Assembly (NCBI RefSeq): GCF_001949145.1
Contig: NW_019091382.1
Span: forward strand, 653,205 to 717,204
Source of the DNA: Acanthaster planci
Taxonomy: Eukaryota; Echinodermata; Asteroidea; Valvatida; Acanthasteridae
DNA: 64,000 bases
Direction: 5' to 3'
A model generated the notes under the pieces. It was given only the letters and a program-made list of their open reading frames with translations, did not search any database and was not told the DNA's origin. This document shows, one piece after another, positions 1-14,400 of the stretch (position 1 is its first letter; each line of letters starts with the position of its first letter). The position numbers were made by a program, and so were the translations under genes.

Positions 1-2617
1 GGCTAAATTAAAGCAGGCCTCTCGCCCACAACTTACTCATTTGAGGGCTTTGATAATACACTGAACTGTTTGAATCTGACTTGAATGAACTCATTCTTCT
101 GAGCACAAAACTAAAGCCTAGAATTTGCACATATCCGTCCAATTATGGCTATCCTTTTTATTTCTCACCGTTTTTAACTGAATAGCTGGTATGTTATGTT
201 CGCTTCAACTTAAATAAAGTGATGTGTATTTCTTTGCCTTAGAGTATCCAATACCAAAGATAACTAATTTTACAGATAACTCCAAAACACGTACATGTCA
301 GCAGGCAAGTGCCCTTCGAATCCTTACAGGATTATAGGCTGACCTTTTTATGGCTAGGATTTCATGGGGTGCTTTGGTGAAAATAAGCTTCCTACTGAAT
401 CTACCGACAACTCACAGGATCAAGCAAAGTGGGAGAAAGTTAAGAGCCACTTTATGGCCATGGCTGTAAGCTCTGTATAGAGCTGTGCTTAGTTCACAAA
501 ATTTTATAGGAGTTTACACTTCTGGTGGGCTGACCCCAGCTGCAAAGCATTTCCTAAACAAGGCTGACCTCATTCATACCAAAACGTGCTCTGGCTGATA
601 AATATCAACATCGTTGGCATTTATCCAGCACCACTACCCCCCTGTGCGAGACAATTGCATTCATTCCAACAAAGGGTTTCTTAGCATTGCTTTGGAGCAG
701 AACAGGGTGCATGTAAAAGACTACTCAGTACCAAAAAAAGAAAGAAAAGGACCACTTACAGTATTAAAAAGAGAGAAGGGAAATACATTTCAGGATGAAA
801 AATATGCCAAGGCCATCAGCTCAGGCAGAGTGATGTATGGGTGCATTACTCCCATCATGTGTCATTCAACTCCCGGGCAACCAGCTTCTACAGGGAAACC
901 ACTTCTTGGAAAAACCAGCAGGCCTGATGAGCCAACCACCAACAGCAGCTGGGGAGCAGGTAACCGGGAAGGGCTTTGCTCACAGTCAGATGGCCTTGAA
1001 GACCTAATTGCATGCAACCATCAGTCTTTCATATATCAAAACAACCTGCCTCCCCCTTCTGGGCACCAGGGTAGTCATGTGATTTCTCTTCCCCCCCCCA
1101 CCTTCCTTGGAACAGTTATTACACAATATCCGCTGGGGGGGGCCACAACTTCAAGAAAAATAGGGGTGGGGGTGTGGGAGGGGCCAGGCAGAAAAGTTTG
1201 ATGACATTTCGCAAGTGAGCCAGCCCTTTTTGTAATTCAGCGCTTGGCAACTTCAGTACTGTTTTATATTCTGAATCCAGGGACTTGAAGTAGGGATCGA
1301 TGATGAACCAAGCCACTGCATTAATCCCGCACGGTACATGTGTGTACATAAATGCGAAAGCGTGCGGGGGACAATGAGACCTGTCAACAAGAGAAAATGT
1401 GCCAGTCAGGTGCGGGCCAGATGTCCCGTTAAACTTGCCGGTACGTCTCTCCTCCTCCACTTTGGTGGCCCAGGTTCAAATCCCAACAAAAGCATCAAAC
1501 GGACTTGTCCGTCCTCAACAGTCTTCCTCTGGTTTGGTACAAGTGTCCGCCGGCAAAGTTGCCACTACTGCACAAGCTTGTGATAAATTCATGAACCATT
1601 TCACGACACTGATTCTCAATTCTGTTCAATTTCATTTGTTAAGCTGCAAGAGTTGTTGCCGTACATGAAGCACATAGATTGTTAAAAGAGCCAGTATACT
1701 GGCTGAATGATCTAAACGAATAATCAAAGCGTGCCAACAAGTGCATACCCTAGCCCGACTCCAACCCCCCCCCAAATTCAAATTAATGTCTACCACTCCC
1801 CCCACAAAAAAATCTTATCTCTAATCCACAACACATAAAACCTCCAGTAAACAGATTGAACATTCCACAGTTAAACCCAACAAATTGAACAAAATTCCTT
1901 TGGTCTGCCCTCTCTGGGGACCAAATCAACATCTCCTCCCTCCCCCCCACGCAAAATTCCTCCACTCCAGAAAACTTTGACCTCCTCAACCCCAAGATTT
2001 CTTATCCCTTCTCAAGCAGAAAAACAGGATGTGCAGAGGCACGGGGGATAACCCCACATCCTGCAAAGTTGCTCTTCTTGAACTGTGTCCGTGGGGGAGA
2101 TTACAACAACATGTTAACTGTGCTGCCCTGAACTTCCAAGTTCCCATTTCTCACGAACAGAAAAGGTGTCAAAAAAGCTTCTCTCCTATTAAAGTGTCAC
2201 TTTTTAGTCTTCTGACACCGAGTTTGCATGAAGCCAGTTTTTATGGTAGAACGGCAATAGTTTTGTAGTTCATTCGTTGAATATGCCAGTTTATGTTTAA
2301 AATAATTTAAATTTGTGATAACTTTTTCTAAATATTTCAAGCTGCATTTAAAACCCCCATAAAAGTGCGGGTTAGAACCAAAAACAGACTGGCACCATCC
2401 AATTTAACAGATTACATCAAATAGGACAGATTCAGGGAACCAGATCAGGAATGGCTTCCTTGTGAATAAAGTCTATTGCAAAATCTGTGCTGCACATGTA
2501 CCTTTCTCTCACTTCAGAGCACAGTCTCAATGTGGCCCACGTTCGTTACAGTCTTCCAGAGCTACTACCACTACATCCATTGTCAGCATTTGCAAACCCA
2601 TTTCCAACCACAACAGA

Positions 2618-2638
2618 CCTAGCCCTAGCCCTAGCCCC
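2618..2638. repeat. Short CCCTAG hexamer repeat
   Basis: Three and a half tandem units of CCTAGC. Not telomeric (CCCTAA). Confidence 0.7.
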
Positions 2639-5600
2639 AGCCGAGAGCAGCTTCTTCCCTAAAGTCAAAGATCATCCAGCGTGTCCTTACCCTTGTAACC
2701 TCTGCCCTGGGGTCAACTATTTGAATATCAATAAGCACTTGAGCAAGGTAACATCATTGCAGCACATGGCAACCAACAGGGCACAGCAACAACCACGAGA
2801 AAAATATAGCCATTTTTTAATAGCCAATCATGCATTTTACCAAGTCTGACCTCAACCATAACACCTCAGCTTAATGTCAATCCATAACATCTTACCTTTT
2901 AAATCCAGGCTTTTCAAAGAAACACTTCTCATGGAAACCTCCCACCCCCCCAAAAAAACCCCAAGGAAGATGTACTGTACCGGAGCCTCAGTACCTGCCT
3001 CTTTAAAGACTACTGAAATTCACAACAAAAGTGACCCTTCGCACCTCATAATCTGCCAGCCAATCAGATTTCTCCTCTTATCAAGGTTGTTCCACTAAAG
3101 AACACAAAGGGTTACCCTACTTCCTCTCCTATTCCCCCCCAAAAAAGTTTCCAGGGGTCCAAGGAAGCATACAATCATGACCACAAGGCCAGCTCTCTCG
3201 GGAAGGTTTTGAACCCCCCCCCTCCAAAAAAAAAAAACCTGAGGGAAAAAGAAATGTATGTAAGATTGTTTACATCCCACTTCCAACACCGCTCACTGTG
3301 TGGGTGGAGAGGCGCTGATCAGCTGGCACCCAGCCAAGTCGGTTCAACTCAACAGACCCCAGATTCTTTGCAGGGGGGCCCAATATCAAAGCCATATTGC
3401 CAGCACTGCCTGTTGTATAATTTTATAGCGCGGAAAATTTCCCTGACAGTTTTCATAACAGAAACACGTGGCTGCATCAGTGAGAGCCTACGACCTGTTT
3501 ATTCTTTATATGTGATATTTTTTCGATTTTGTGCAGAAGGGTTTGGTGATCACACAATGCAACAAAGTACAATTGATCAGATAATTTTTAAGGTAGGCTT
3601 GAGGGGACAAGGAATCAAAAAGATGGGTTTTGGGAAAAAACTTCTATCAAAAACAGGAGTAAACTAACACACCAACATTCTGGGAACTCCAAGTTAGCAG
3701 CCACTGGATAGTTGAAAAATGACCCTGCCCCCAACAATGCCTATGTAGTCCAGAGCCAAAAGTAAAAGGTACCAATAGCTAAATTTACTAAGCTATCGTG
3801 GCAGCAGACAGAGGGGAATCTTATGTCCAAATCTATACGTAGACGTTCACGTCTGGCACCATTAGTTGCAGGGTCATAATTTGAAGAAAACATGAAAAAC
3901 AACGGCTCCTTTGAAAGTATGAATCAAGAATAAAGATCAACGAGAAGTCTTTTCATCATATTTGTAAAACATTCACGAGAAAAAAAAAACTGCAAGCTAA
4001 GCACAACTCCCTGATGTGTTTCCTTCCAGGTTCTGCTTGGCAGCTTGCCAACACCTGGTACATAACCCCAGAGCAGTACAATGTTCATTACTGGAATCAT
4101 AATGGAGAAGAATACCCGTAAATTTTGAAGTTTATTAAACTCGGATTACGCTCATTCCAAGCAATGATACCTTGCATATCATTACTCACTCCAATGCATT
4201 CAACAGTGGGACAGCTGGACAGGGAAATATTATGAGACCATCCACATGTAGCAATTAACTTACATGTAATTGTTTAGGACGGGCCGCCTCCCCCCCCCCA
4301 AAAAAAAAATTAGTGGATCATCTACGGTTTTTTAAAAACAAGAAAATAAGAGCATTTTTATTTTTGCCGAGATGGCCACTACGTATTTACATTCAACATG
4401 GCCATTGACTTTTCAGTTCAAAATTGTAGAGCGTTTTGTTCGCTATCCTACTAGTAAGTATATGTTTAGTATAAAATATTCCTGTTAAGTGTTCTCTGTA
4501 TTTTCGTAGTTTCCAGTTAATAATATATGCATTGAAAAAAAAAACCTTTTTACAGGTGAGGAAAAACATCAAAATGAGGCTTTAAACAAGAATGCGGGTG
4601 GGGACTATCAATTGTTTTTTTTTTTCATTTGGCCTCAGGGCCACTGTGTGCTTGGGCAACTTCAGGAAGAGATGGTCCGAAGAAAATCCCACAAAATCAC
4701 AGAATGCATTTTCGGACACACACCCCGCCCACCCTGCAGTGCACTTCCGGCAGTTAAACTTCATCACTACACAGGTTGCACTGTCCGCCTGGAATTCGTT
4801 TACTGGCCAACAAAACCAGTACCCCATGCTAGCCATTCTGATTGCTGGTGTGGTGGAAAGTCCAGATAAACATTTGGACTGACCACCATGGTGGAAAAAA
4901 AATACCTGCATAGACAAATATAGAGCAAATTCTTTAAAAAGAAAAAAAAAAGACTAATAAAAGGTGGCCTTTCAGGGTTCCCATAGTTTACGACCAGTTA
5001 TATGACCAGTTCCTGTCTCCAGCCAATATCCCCACATGCTGACCCGAGATGCCTCTTGACTCTGTGGTTCATTTCTGCTGGTAGTGGTACATCTGTGGCC
5101 AAAAACAAAACATGATTCAAGTGCCCACAGACAAGTCAACCTCATTAAAAAAAGGGTGTGTAAATTTATACAGCCGTCTGTTTGGACATCAGGTGTACAA
5201 TGCACATGTAAGTCCTGGTATCCTGACTTGTGTGTTTATGCAAATTGAGGGTCACCATTGTGTGATGTGATTTATTCCGTTTCTTGGCAAGAAGGCATAT
5301 TACTGCTGATTCCCTTCAATCTAAGGAGGGTCTGATAGTCCATGTCCATGAATAGATAGGGCTACGGAAAGACAGTGATGGTTGACGCGCCGTGCTGTTT
5401 CCAAAACGGCAGATTGTGGCACGTGGAGATGCACATATTGATCGGAAAGATCGGAAAATGAAAAAAAAGTGAGTTTTAATCAAAGTCAGATGGTTGACAG
5501 TTCCATATGTAAACACTTGTGCAATGTAGGCCGACATGTACATAATTGACTGCAAACAATCAAGTAAAGGATAGTGATCAATAAAAAAAAATCCTCATGT

Positions 5601-7989
5601 GAAATCTGAAACAAATTAGGAAGTCGAATTCTAGTGATAACAGAAGCGAGCAGAATTTATGCTTTCAAGTCACTTCTGAAAAAAAATATGACAAGAAAAC
5701 AGAGAAGTGTCCATTTTCCTTCCAATTCAGAATACACATACACATGTATGGTGGTCTCCAAGTCAGTTTTAGCTATTTCAGCTTTTTGTATCTACAGGTG
5801 TTTAATGAGAACCCACAGCATCAGACATGGTGTCCAAACAGCTCTCTGTCTCAGATCAAACCAGACTGAGTGATTGCCCAGGCCCCAAAGCCCCAATCAC
5901 ATTGTCTAGCCAGGAGCCAAGGGTCTTGTCTGGACGCAGTAATTGGCCAACAAACTCAGGCTGGCAGGGGATTACAGCCAAACAGACTAGGCCCCTTCCC
6001 CTCCATGTTTTCCTAGACAACACTGGTGGACAAAGGACCGGAGCGAGGAAGGGGATTCAGGGAAGTGTGTGTAATTTGGGCTGGATTAAATATGCAGTTA
6101 GGGCCCAGAGGTGTCAAACAACTGTGCTTATAAAAAGCCTTCTACAGCACAGAGGATGTTAATCCCCTGTCTATGCACACACCTCTTCATGGCTGCATGA
6201 GTAACAAGTACAGGTGCTTCCCAGTTAAGAAAGTGGATGTTTGGGTCAAAGTTAACCGCACTCTTCACATGTTTCCGTTCAGCCTGGCAAAGACACTGTG
6301 GATCCTAAACTAACATTTGGTTGGAGCTATTCTATGAAAACAAAAATCACATTTTCACATCAGTGTTCAATCTCCCTATAACCTTAGGCAAATTTCAAAA
6401 TAAGAAGTCACATTCTCTTGTTGTTAAACTGTGAATTTAGAACAAGAAACAGCACCGTCACATTAACTTGCAATGCAAGATTACATCAGGTCCCACAGAT
6501 TTGACACAGAACAGATTTTGAAAAATGATTCCCCCCGTTTCCACTGAGCCCTGCCTAACCATAGACAGAAGTCGCCACAGCGCTGCCGGCGAGGTATATT
6601 TACTCTCATCATGGGTGATGCATTTTTATGTCACTTTGGTTAAAATTCATCACAGAAGCATTGAGAAACTCTAACAGTTTATGACTACAACAAAGGTGGT
6701 GTTCTTTTGGCATTCTCAAATTATCAACAGCAGAAAGGATTTTTTTAATGCAACTGTTTGAAAAAGTTGTACTACCGTATAAAACTTAGGACTTGTATAA
6801 ACCATTTCACTGGAATGTACAACCCAGCGTAACAATATGAACAGAAATCAATATCCAGTCCAAAAAAAATATCAAAGAGAGGACAATGAAGTAATGATTT
6901 AAAAAGCTGGTCTTTTTTCAAACTACATCCATTCAGATCCTTTACCTATTTTAATGCCGGAGAAGAAAGCTCCCAATTAAACTGGCTGGAGAGAAAGTCA
7001 AAAGTTAACCTTTTGTTTGTCAGAGGTCTTTGGCCTGAACTGACCCTTGCATTGGGTCAGGTCTGGCAGCACAAGGAGCACTGAATCAAGACTTGATGTT
7101 CTCAGGAGACTTAAGGCAGAATTCTTCCGGTTCTATGATTCCAAATGGTGTACTGTGACTCCAGTCATCCCTTCCACGAGAGTGGAATAGTCCTTTTAAC
7201 ATTATGCAATAAGCCAGAGAGAATAATCTATAATCCGCAGTGGGTGTATTTACTTGGAAAGGGGGGGAGGGGCCATTGTTGTGTTTATCAGGAGAGATTA
7301 ACTTGTCTGGGGATGAGATTAGGCCTGGGGGGGGGGAGATAGGGGCTATGTTTGCTCTTAGAAATCGGACCATGGCTTGTCTAGCTGCTGGCAAATAGAA
7401 TTAACTATTGTAACAAAATCAAAGATGGCTACCACAATCCAGCATGATGGTTACCATTACGTAACAGTGGTGTGAAGCTGGACACCACGGGTATTGAATT
7501 TCTGTCATCCAAACCAGGAGGTGCAACAGGATAATAAAAGAGTTTGACCAAACTAAAAGGGCAGCAGATCTACCACTGTCTGACCCCAGGCACAAGGGGT
7601 ACAGGATTGTTTGCAACACCAAACTTCCATGGCACCTTGATATGCAAATAGCAGAACTTGTGCCAATTAGGCAGTTCATGTACATTGTACTTTTATGTCT
7701 CCCAGGTGAGCATTAAGAGACTGATCCACTCTAGCAGTTAACATGTACACACTCGTGGGTAGTGTGGAAACCAGGTGCCCTACTGATGTAAATATGGGTA
7801 CCAATGTACCAGTAAAACAAGGGGGCTAACCTCTAAATTCCAAGGAAAAAAGACAAAGCAACATCAAAATGCATTCAAACTATGATGTATCACTTCTATC
7901 TGACCCCAAATGGGCTTACCAACAAACTTTGGACACACACACACAGGAGCATCATAACCCATATTTCAAAATGTTCCAAGAAAAATCTT

Positions 7990-8180
7990 TGGGAACTCTC
8001 GTTGCCCGAGAAAGTTACTGAGAAGTGTGTACAGGTGGTTACCAATGCATCAAATTACTTTGAGACTTTAGTTATAAGAGGAGCACTTGAACAAAGAGGA
8101 AATATAAGAATTTGAGGAAGTGGGATTCTCAAAATCTTATCCATTACAACAGTAATTTGTGATAACGAGAGTCGACTGTA
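7990..8180. mobile_element. Degenerate Tc1/mariner (pogo-like) MITE remnant
   Basis: The right end reads GATAACGAGAGTCGACTGTA (8161-8180). Its reverse complement begins TACAGTCGACTCTCGTTATC, the typical start of pogo/Tigger-like non-autonomous elements with a TA target. A decayed counterpart (GAACTCTCGTTGCCCGAG) lies near 7994-8011. The left boundary is approximate. Confidence 0.42.
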
Positions 8181-9821
8181 CCTGGTTGCATTTGTAATTT
8201 GAAAGTTGAAACAGGCTCTTAATTTAATTAACATCATTAGTCGGGTATTCAAATACATGTACAACGTTGAATGTACCAGGTTCCAATAAACAAACCTATT
8301 CCATGCTGGTGAATGAGAACGTACATCTTCACATTAACTTTAGTTCACCATTTTTAGTCACCAAACTGTTCTGTTTTTTTAAAAGAAAGGTCACATTTCT
8401 CCAAGGCTCTCACATAAGTGGCTCACTGTGACACCTGACCTGTGATACCACACACTTTTTATCGATACCTATTATGGGCCGTAGAGTTCAGGAGCCCATG
8501 CCAAATGGAACTGTGTCTCCTGAATCGAGTGAACATCAACACTGTACATGTGGGCGAGTTACTCGCAAGACCAGTCACAATACGAGTAACAGGCTTACCA
8601 CGGTAACTATGTGAAGCCAATTCTTTTGTTCCAGATCATTTAAAGAGCTTGTGGCTCTTAGTCAGACTAAGTCTTTTGAAGACCTTGTGAGGACTTCCGG
8701 CAGTCTTAGGGTGTCTCAACCTTATCACTGATTGAAATCAACTCCCCAAAACACTGAAGTCGCCCGAGCCAGCGTTATAAGTACCCCTCATTTTCAAAGC
8801 AAAAAATCCTATTTCGCACAAAAATTACCTGAAATAACCAGCAGCCACATGTAATTTTAGGCACAGAAAAAGTATGTTTACAGTTATTTGCCGACCCTAA
8901 GTCTAGAGTGTAAACACAACTGTATCAGGGGTGGGTGTCTCAAAGTCCAGGCTGGTGTTTACGTCCAAGACCTAGTTATCGAACCAGCTAAAATCCTTAC
9001 TATAATCCTAACCCTCCAGATCATCAGATGCTTTTATTATCAGGTACCCTATCTTCTGAGGGTGGTAACCGCAACGTGTCCGTGCATGTGATGTCTAATT
9101 TGGCCTTGGTCCAAAAAAGCATAACAGACCCTCCATAACTTTTGAAGAGATTTCTAGGACTCAAATATGACAATTCATCTTGCTGAGAAAAGTTATGCGG
9201 TACTATGAGCGGAAAGACAGCCAAAGCCACAACCACAGATGGACAATGACAGCCTGTAAACCTGTCAATAATCTACTATCCCCTAAAAACAGCTCATCAC
9301 AAATAACACCAGCGTGATCTTTATTTCCATGACATTTTTCCCTCTAACGACATGAATCCAGGACAAACTATTTTCCCCCTCAAGTCTTTGCGACTTTTCC
9401 CTGACTTTCCAGTACAATTCCCTCGTCCAGGATTTTCCGAGACTCTGAAAACCTTGTCACTTTCCGTGTCTTGGACTGAGTCAAATGGAAGGCTACGTGG
9501 AAGTGCATGCAATAGAGAGTCTTCATGGGATTGCTGCTTGTTTGGCTAAATGACGCAGGATGACGCATGCTCCCCGTACTACAAGAAACTTCAAAACCCA
9601 CCAGGTTTGAAGATTGAGGAAGTAATGGAGAGCCCAACCACTGTTGCTCCTTGAAAACTAAGTTCCAATTTGTCTCTCATGATCAACCCATAAAGTCTTC
9701 CAAGTTTTTTTTTTCTTTGGAGGGGTGTTTCAAACTAACACCGCTCCAACACAGAGGGGAGCAGTAACAGCTGCTAAAAATCTCAATTTTATTTTAGACA
9801 TGACTGAATTTAACCAGATTT

Positions 9822-10124
9822 ATGTGTTTTTCTCTCTTTTCTTTCCTTCTTCAACAGGAGAGATTGGTAGCGTTGACAAGCAACTGTCTCGGCTGCAAAT
9901 CAACTTCCAAGTGCTGTACATGTACATGCTTCCAGCTGGTGAAGCATTACGTACAGGGACCGGTGGTTTCCGATCTTGATCTGCGAATCAGAAACAGACC
10001 TCTTGCCATAAACACTGGGAGCGTGCAAACCCGGTGGAACAGAAGTACTGGCCTGCAAGATGGCACCCATGCAAACCCTCTATTGCTATTCAATTCGCTA
10101 CATGCGCTTGCACGCAATGTGTAA
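9822..10124 (+). other. Strong 3' splice-site-like tract followed by an 88-codon open frame (antisense to Ski)
   Basis: The plus strand has TTTTTCTCTC...CTTCTTCAACAG|GAG at 9825-9860, a textbook pyrimidine tract and acceptor. An 88-codon frame then runs to TGTAA at 10124 (CLGCKSTSKCCTCTC early in it). The encoded peptide shows no domain. Part of it (10036-10083) is a dispersed repeat, which argues against a conserved exon. Confidence 0.2.
10036..10083 (+). repeat. 48-bp dispersed repeat, copy 1
   Basis: It matches 27514-27561 at 44 of 48 bases without gaps (core ACTGGCCTGCAAGATGGCA). The opposite arm present near copy 2 is not found here. CAAGATGGC also resembles a YY1 site. Confidence 0.75.
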
Positions 10125-11375
10125 ATCCATCAATGTGGCCCTGAGCACTGACTGTCCAGCCCGGCTGGCGATACCGGGCAGGAAGCCGATCTTACTCCTG
10201 CCATCACGCAAGGATGGAACAGCCAATTCCCGAGAGGAGGTAATGGGGGGGGGAGTAAAGGGACTCTGATGAAAGTTATCCCCTCACGCCCCCACCACAC
10301 ACTCCCTTCCCCTCGTCAAGAGAGTGCGACGCAAAACCAAACACAGCTGAAACTGAGATATCGTGACATGTGTGGATATGGACACCCATTGGTGTGTGTG
10401 TCGGTCCTCCTTTGCCCAAATCAAATCACTTGCCACTGTGACTCGTGTTTAATTTTGCCATCACGCAATGCGTTCGCACTCATCTCATCTCCTGCCAAAA
10501 CAGGGTTTTTTTTTATCCTTAGACAACTGATTTTGTCACGAATAGCTTGTCCTCAGCTGTTCCCCCACACAACAACCTGGTGATTCGATCCAGCTGATTA
10601 AATCAATTCCAAACAGCTTGACAGGCCAACTACATGTACACTGTCAACACCTGTTGAGTTCACACTTCTCTTACATTAAACCAACTGTCACAGAACTTGC
10701 TGGAAGTGCTGGGTGCGGGCTAGGCAGAAAGGGATCCTGCAAGGGCAAGTACGGTGCTCATGATGTACATCAACAGAAGTGGTGTCAGAGGGACATCGTT
10801 TTATTTTTACCGAAAATTGGTCCGACTTTACCGCAAACATCCGGCCATCAAAAATTTCGACTATTCCTAGAGAGCATGAGGTGAATACCTCACGCGCAAA
10901 AAATGTATGTACAAGGCATTAGCGTGAGAACCAGCACGAGAAACCAACATGCAAGAGTACCCCATTCATGTATGCTGCACTGCCTGGTTCTAAATGAAGT
11001 CACTCTTCCGTACTCTAAGTAAGTTATCAGTCCATCTTCTGAGATTGTCTGATTACAGTCACAAAAAGGAAACACTTTTTACAGAATTGTTAAGCATTAC
11101 TTTTGCCCCCAAAAGGGCTTTTATTCCACTTCCCTCAGAATTTTCTGGCTTGAGAGATTCTTGCTCCACTGGACAGGAAACCTTCACTTCCACATAGCAG
11201 TTGGCATTTTGAATTGATCAGAAGGCTAACGAATGACTGGCACAACAAGCAATTAATCAAGGAACTGAATAACCGTCACAGGCTTAAGGGCAAGGCCTAT
11301 GTTAAAATCATGTCACTGCAACCATCACTCAATTACTACACAGTCACAACCTGTTTTTTGTTTTTTTGTTTTGCT

Positions 11376-11426
11376 GGGGGGAGGGGGGATGGGGTGAGGG
11401 GAGGGAGAGGGGTAAAGGGAAGAGGG
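11376..11426 (+). repeat. G-quadruplex-prone G-rich tract
   Basis: Six or more runs of three to six G separated by one to four bases (GGGGGGAGGGGGGATGGGG and onward). It is on the strand opposite the Ski transcript. Confidence 0.7.
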
Positions 11427-14400
11427 CACAGGTGCAGAGAGGCCCCTCTCATGGGTCACAAACTCAAGAAGGAAATCAAACCAGACTCCTTAAAATAATC
11501 TTTCCGCTTGCTGAGTTCAGTTGGGTGTCTCCACAAAAACAACTTACAAGTGGCCGGTTTCCTCCCTTCTTGGCTGGTGCCAACAAATTTCCCCTCACAC
11601 AACAGCTCTCAGAATTAGCTTCCTTCCTTCAAGAGGCTGCCCTCAACTGCCTAATTTGGAGAATTTTCCAACCCTCCCCCCATGTATAGAGTTCCTGCCG
11701 ATAAACCTTCATAGGAACAAACGCTCTGTTTGAAATTATATCCGGAGAAATTTCCAGCAGAGAGTTTTGTAAGAGAGATGGCAATAAAACCACCATGACT
11801 CTTTAGGGCCTTTACGAATGCTAACATGGAACGTGCTCTTTCTCAAATGGTTAGGATTATGAAAATCTGACACTTCATTTTTACAGAGAAAAAAAAGCCA
11901 CCAAAACCTATTTATGACACCCTTAACGCTTGGAATCTTTGACCCTGAAATCTGAAAACCAAAACTCAGAAATCATGCCCCTGCAGAATTTTTTTTAGTA
12001 TTTCAAGCTTAGGGATATCCAGGTAAATTGCAGACCTTCAAATTAAAGCCATTTCTGTTTTTAAGCATGTACCTGTTCAAAACAAAAGGATTCACCACAG
12101 ACGGTGTCGTGTTTCACTCTGCTGGTTCCTACTTTTCCCTTTGTTCCTCTGGGCAGCCTGTGTTTGTGTTTTAGGTCTGCCTGTTTGTTTTTCTTTCTCC
12201 AGTAATGTGCAACCTGAGCTCCTTCTGTGTTCACTCAAAACAAACATTTCAGAGGAAGTTCACAAATTTCAAGAATGGTGGGGGGGGGGCATATATCATT
12301 AATGTGAGAAAACTATTCGGAAGGTGTTTCTCGTACAGGGACATGCAGAAAGGGAAAAGCATGTACGCATTCACGAAAACCTTGTTGAAAGGATGTCAGC
12401 CCACAGCATCCTATACGGAGCCACAAACAAGAAAGAAAACGAAACCCTATTTGTGTCTCTCGTTACCAAAATAATTCACAGGAAAAGTCCCAGTTGTGGT
12501 TAAAAGGTCGACTGTGGGCATGCACAGATTGTGGCGCAAACAATAACATTAATCAAAAGGTCCACGATTCATCACATGATACAAAATGTGGACGTGCAGC
12601 ACAACGGGCCGCTTCTCGCACTTTCAATTCTGGGAGAGAGTCGTTAGGCAAACAGGCTTGAGAGAATTGAGAGAATTCAGAGATGAGCATTTGCCTTTTG
12701 TCACATCCGATTCTTCAGTGATAATTTGGGCAGTTGGGTTGATCCACCAGGATCACGCAAGCATAATCCTAGTGGACCTCCAATTCCGAGTGTTCCGACA
12801 GAATCATTTTCTAGAACAAGTTCGGCTATGAGATGGCGATTTTTTTTTTTCACTTCCTGACAAAGTCATTTTCACACACAAAGACAAGAGTCCTGGTAAA
12901 TCTCCTGTATCTCAGGATAAGTTTAGATCAACTTATCTTTTTGAAAAGGACACACTGGCATGCTTGGGAGTTTTATTTAATTTTTGAGAGCTTTCTTTAT
13001 TTTCTGTATACTAGTTTTTCTTTGGACGATTTTTTACTTTGAATGACAAGCGAGCAAGGGAGCAAAGTGGCAAGCATGCCATCCAGCCAGCTACCTCTAC
13101 TACAGCCAATCAGAAGCCACAAACAAAGCAGCGTACAAAGTACAAGGCATCACTTGCTTGGATCTGCAAGGTCATGTACATGTACATGGATGACCAGGTA
13201 GTCTGCTCAAACACAATTTTAGTTGCTCCGGTTTCTTTCATTCCCCAAAACCAGCCTGACCTTTGCTGGAGCAAATCTACCGGTGACCTCCTGGCCTGGT
13301 TGACCTATCCTATTTGACCTTTGTTCTAATTCGTGAGGCGTTAGTATTTAGAGACAGGCAAATTGCAGATATCTGTGCCGACCATACTATCATAATGCCC
13401 AACCAACTGATACTGCCCTCCTCAAGATCATGTCCTTGATAATTAGATAACCCCTCTGTCTTCAGGTAATTAACAAGGCAGCGGTAGCTGGTCTTGATTA
13501 GGACTCAGGGCTAGTTGGAGACTAGTGGGAGACGGAGACAGTTAGTCACCAATCCATAGCACACCACACCGTTGTGGACCCCCTTTTTAATACAGGACAC
13601 GTTCAGAGACACCCAGTCTGAGGGGGAATCCTCACCAAGACAACCAACTCTGAGGGCTCTTCCGTCCCAGGGGAGAGGCGGCTATAGATAGGACATTCCC
13701 TGGTTCAGTGATTGTTTGAAAGCAGGTGCAAGGCACGTGGCACAGGCCTTCGTGTAGCCTCTGTTCACATGATATACTCTTTCCCTAAATAGTAAGTGAC
13801 GCCTGAAATAAGTACATCCCACACATGCCACCTAGGATACCAGACTTATTGACAAATGATTTTTAGGTCAAGTTGAGACAGACTAGGGCTTCTCATTCAT
13901 ATTGAAGTTAAAGAAGAACCTTTTACAAGTAGATTTCAAGTGCTATGAGATAATTCAGGAACTCTGATTTGGACGTCCTGTCCGTCAATCCTGTTTAACA
14001 TCATCTGACCCCGCTGGAACTGATCCTGAAATAAACCATCATCGCAAACCCAAAACCAATCCACTTGGAGGGAGACATAAAGCCCAAGCTCTGTCCTCCG
14101 CCTTTATATAATTGAAAAAATACATGGAGTTGAGGGGGGGAGGCTTCTGTTAACAAAATTATACACATCCACACGTAGCTAATGATGCAGCGCAGGAGAT
14201 GAGGGAAAAAAAAGAAATCATTGAAAAAGTCATGCGAGACAGACCTCCAGCAATCTGCATGTCACGATGAAATGACAGAGACAGGCAGATCCAATGAAAA
14301 TCCAAGTTAATAAATACCACCATCTGTCATGCCCACCCAGACACTTCATTTTCTCAGGTACTTTTAAAACTGAAATTTCTAGACCGATATGTTGCATAAA

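Noticed and set aside
614-1201. 195-codon open frame on the plus strand
   Set aside because: It begins at TTG, contains simple A-rich and C/G runs, shows no domain, and is antisense within the presumed Ski intron.
1119-1460. Minus-strand frame with a protein-like stretch (AVAWFIIDPYFKSL)
   Set aside because: It lies on the Ski strand but matches nothing I know in Ski. Its end runs through G/C homopolymers and no convincing acceptor/donor pair brackets the protein-like part. RNA-seq would decide.
1471-1484. B-box-like GGTTCAAATCCC suggesting a tRNA or SINE
   Set aside because: No A box at the right distance upstream and no tRNA fold; left as a chance or highly decayed match.
9320-9510. Degenerate TTTCCCTGACTTTCCAG-like repeats
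   Set aside because: Resembles decayed transposon sequence seen in many animal genomes, but no ends or second copy could be defined.
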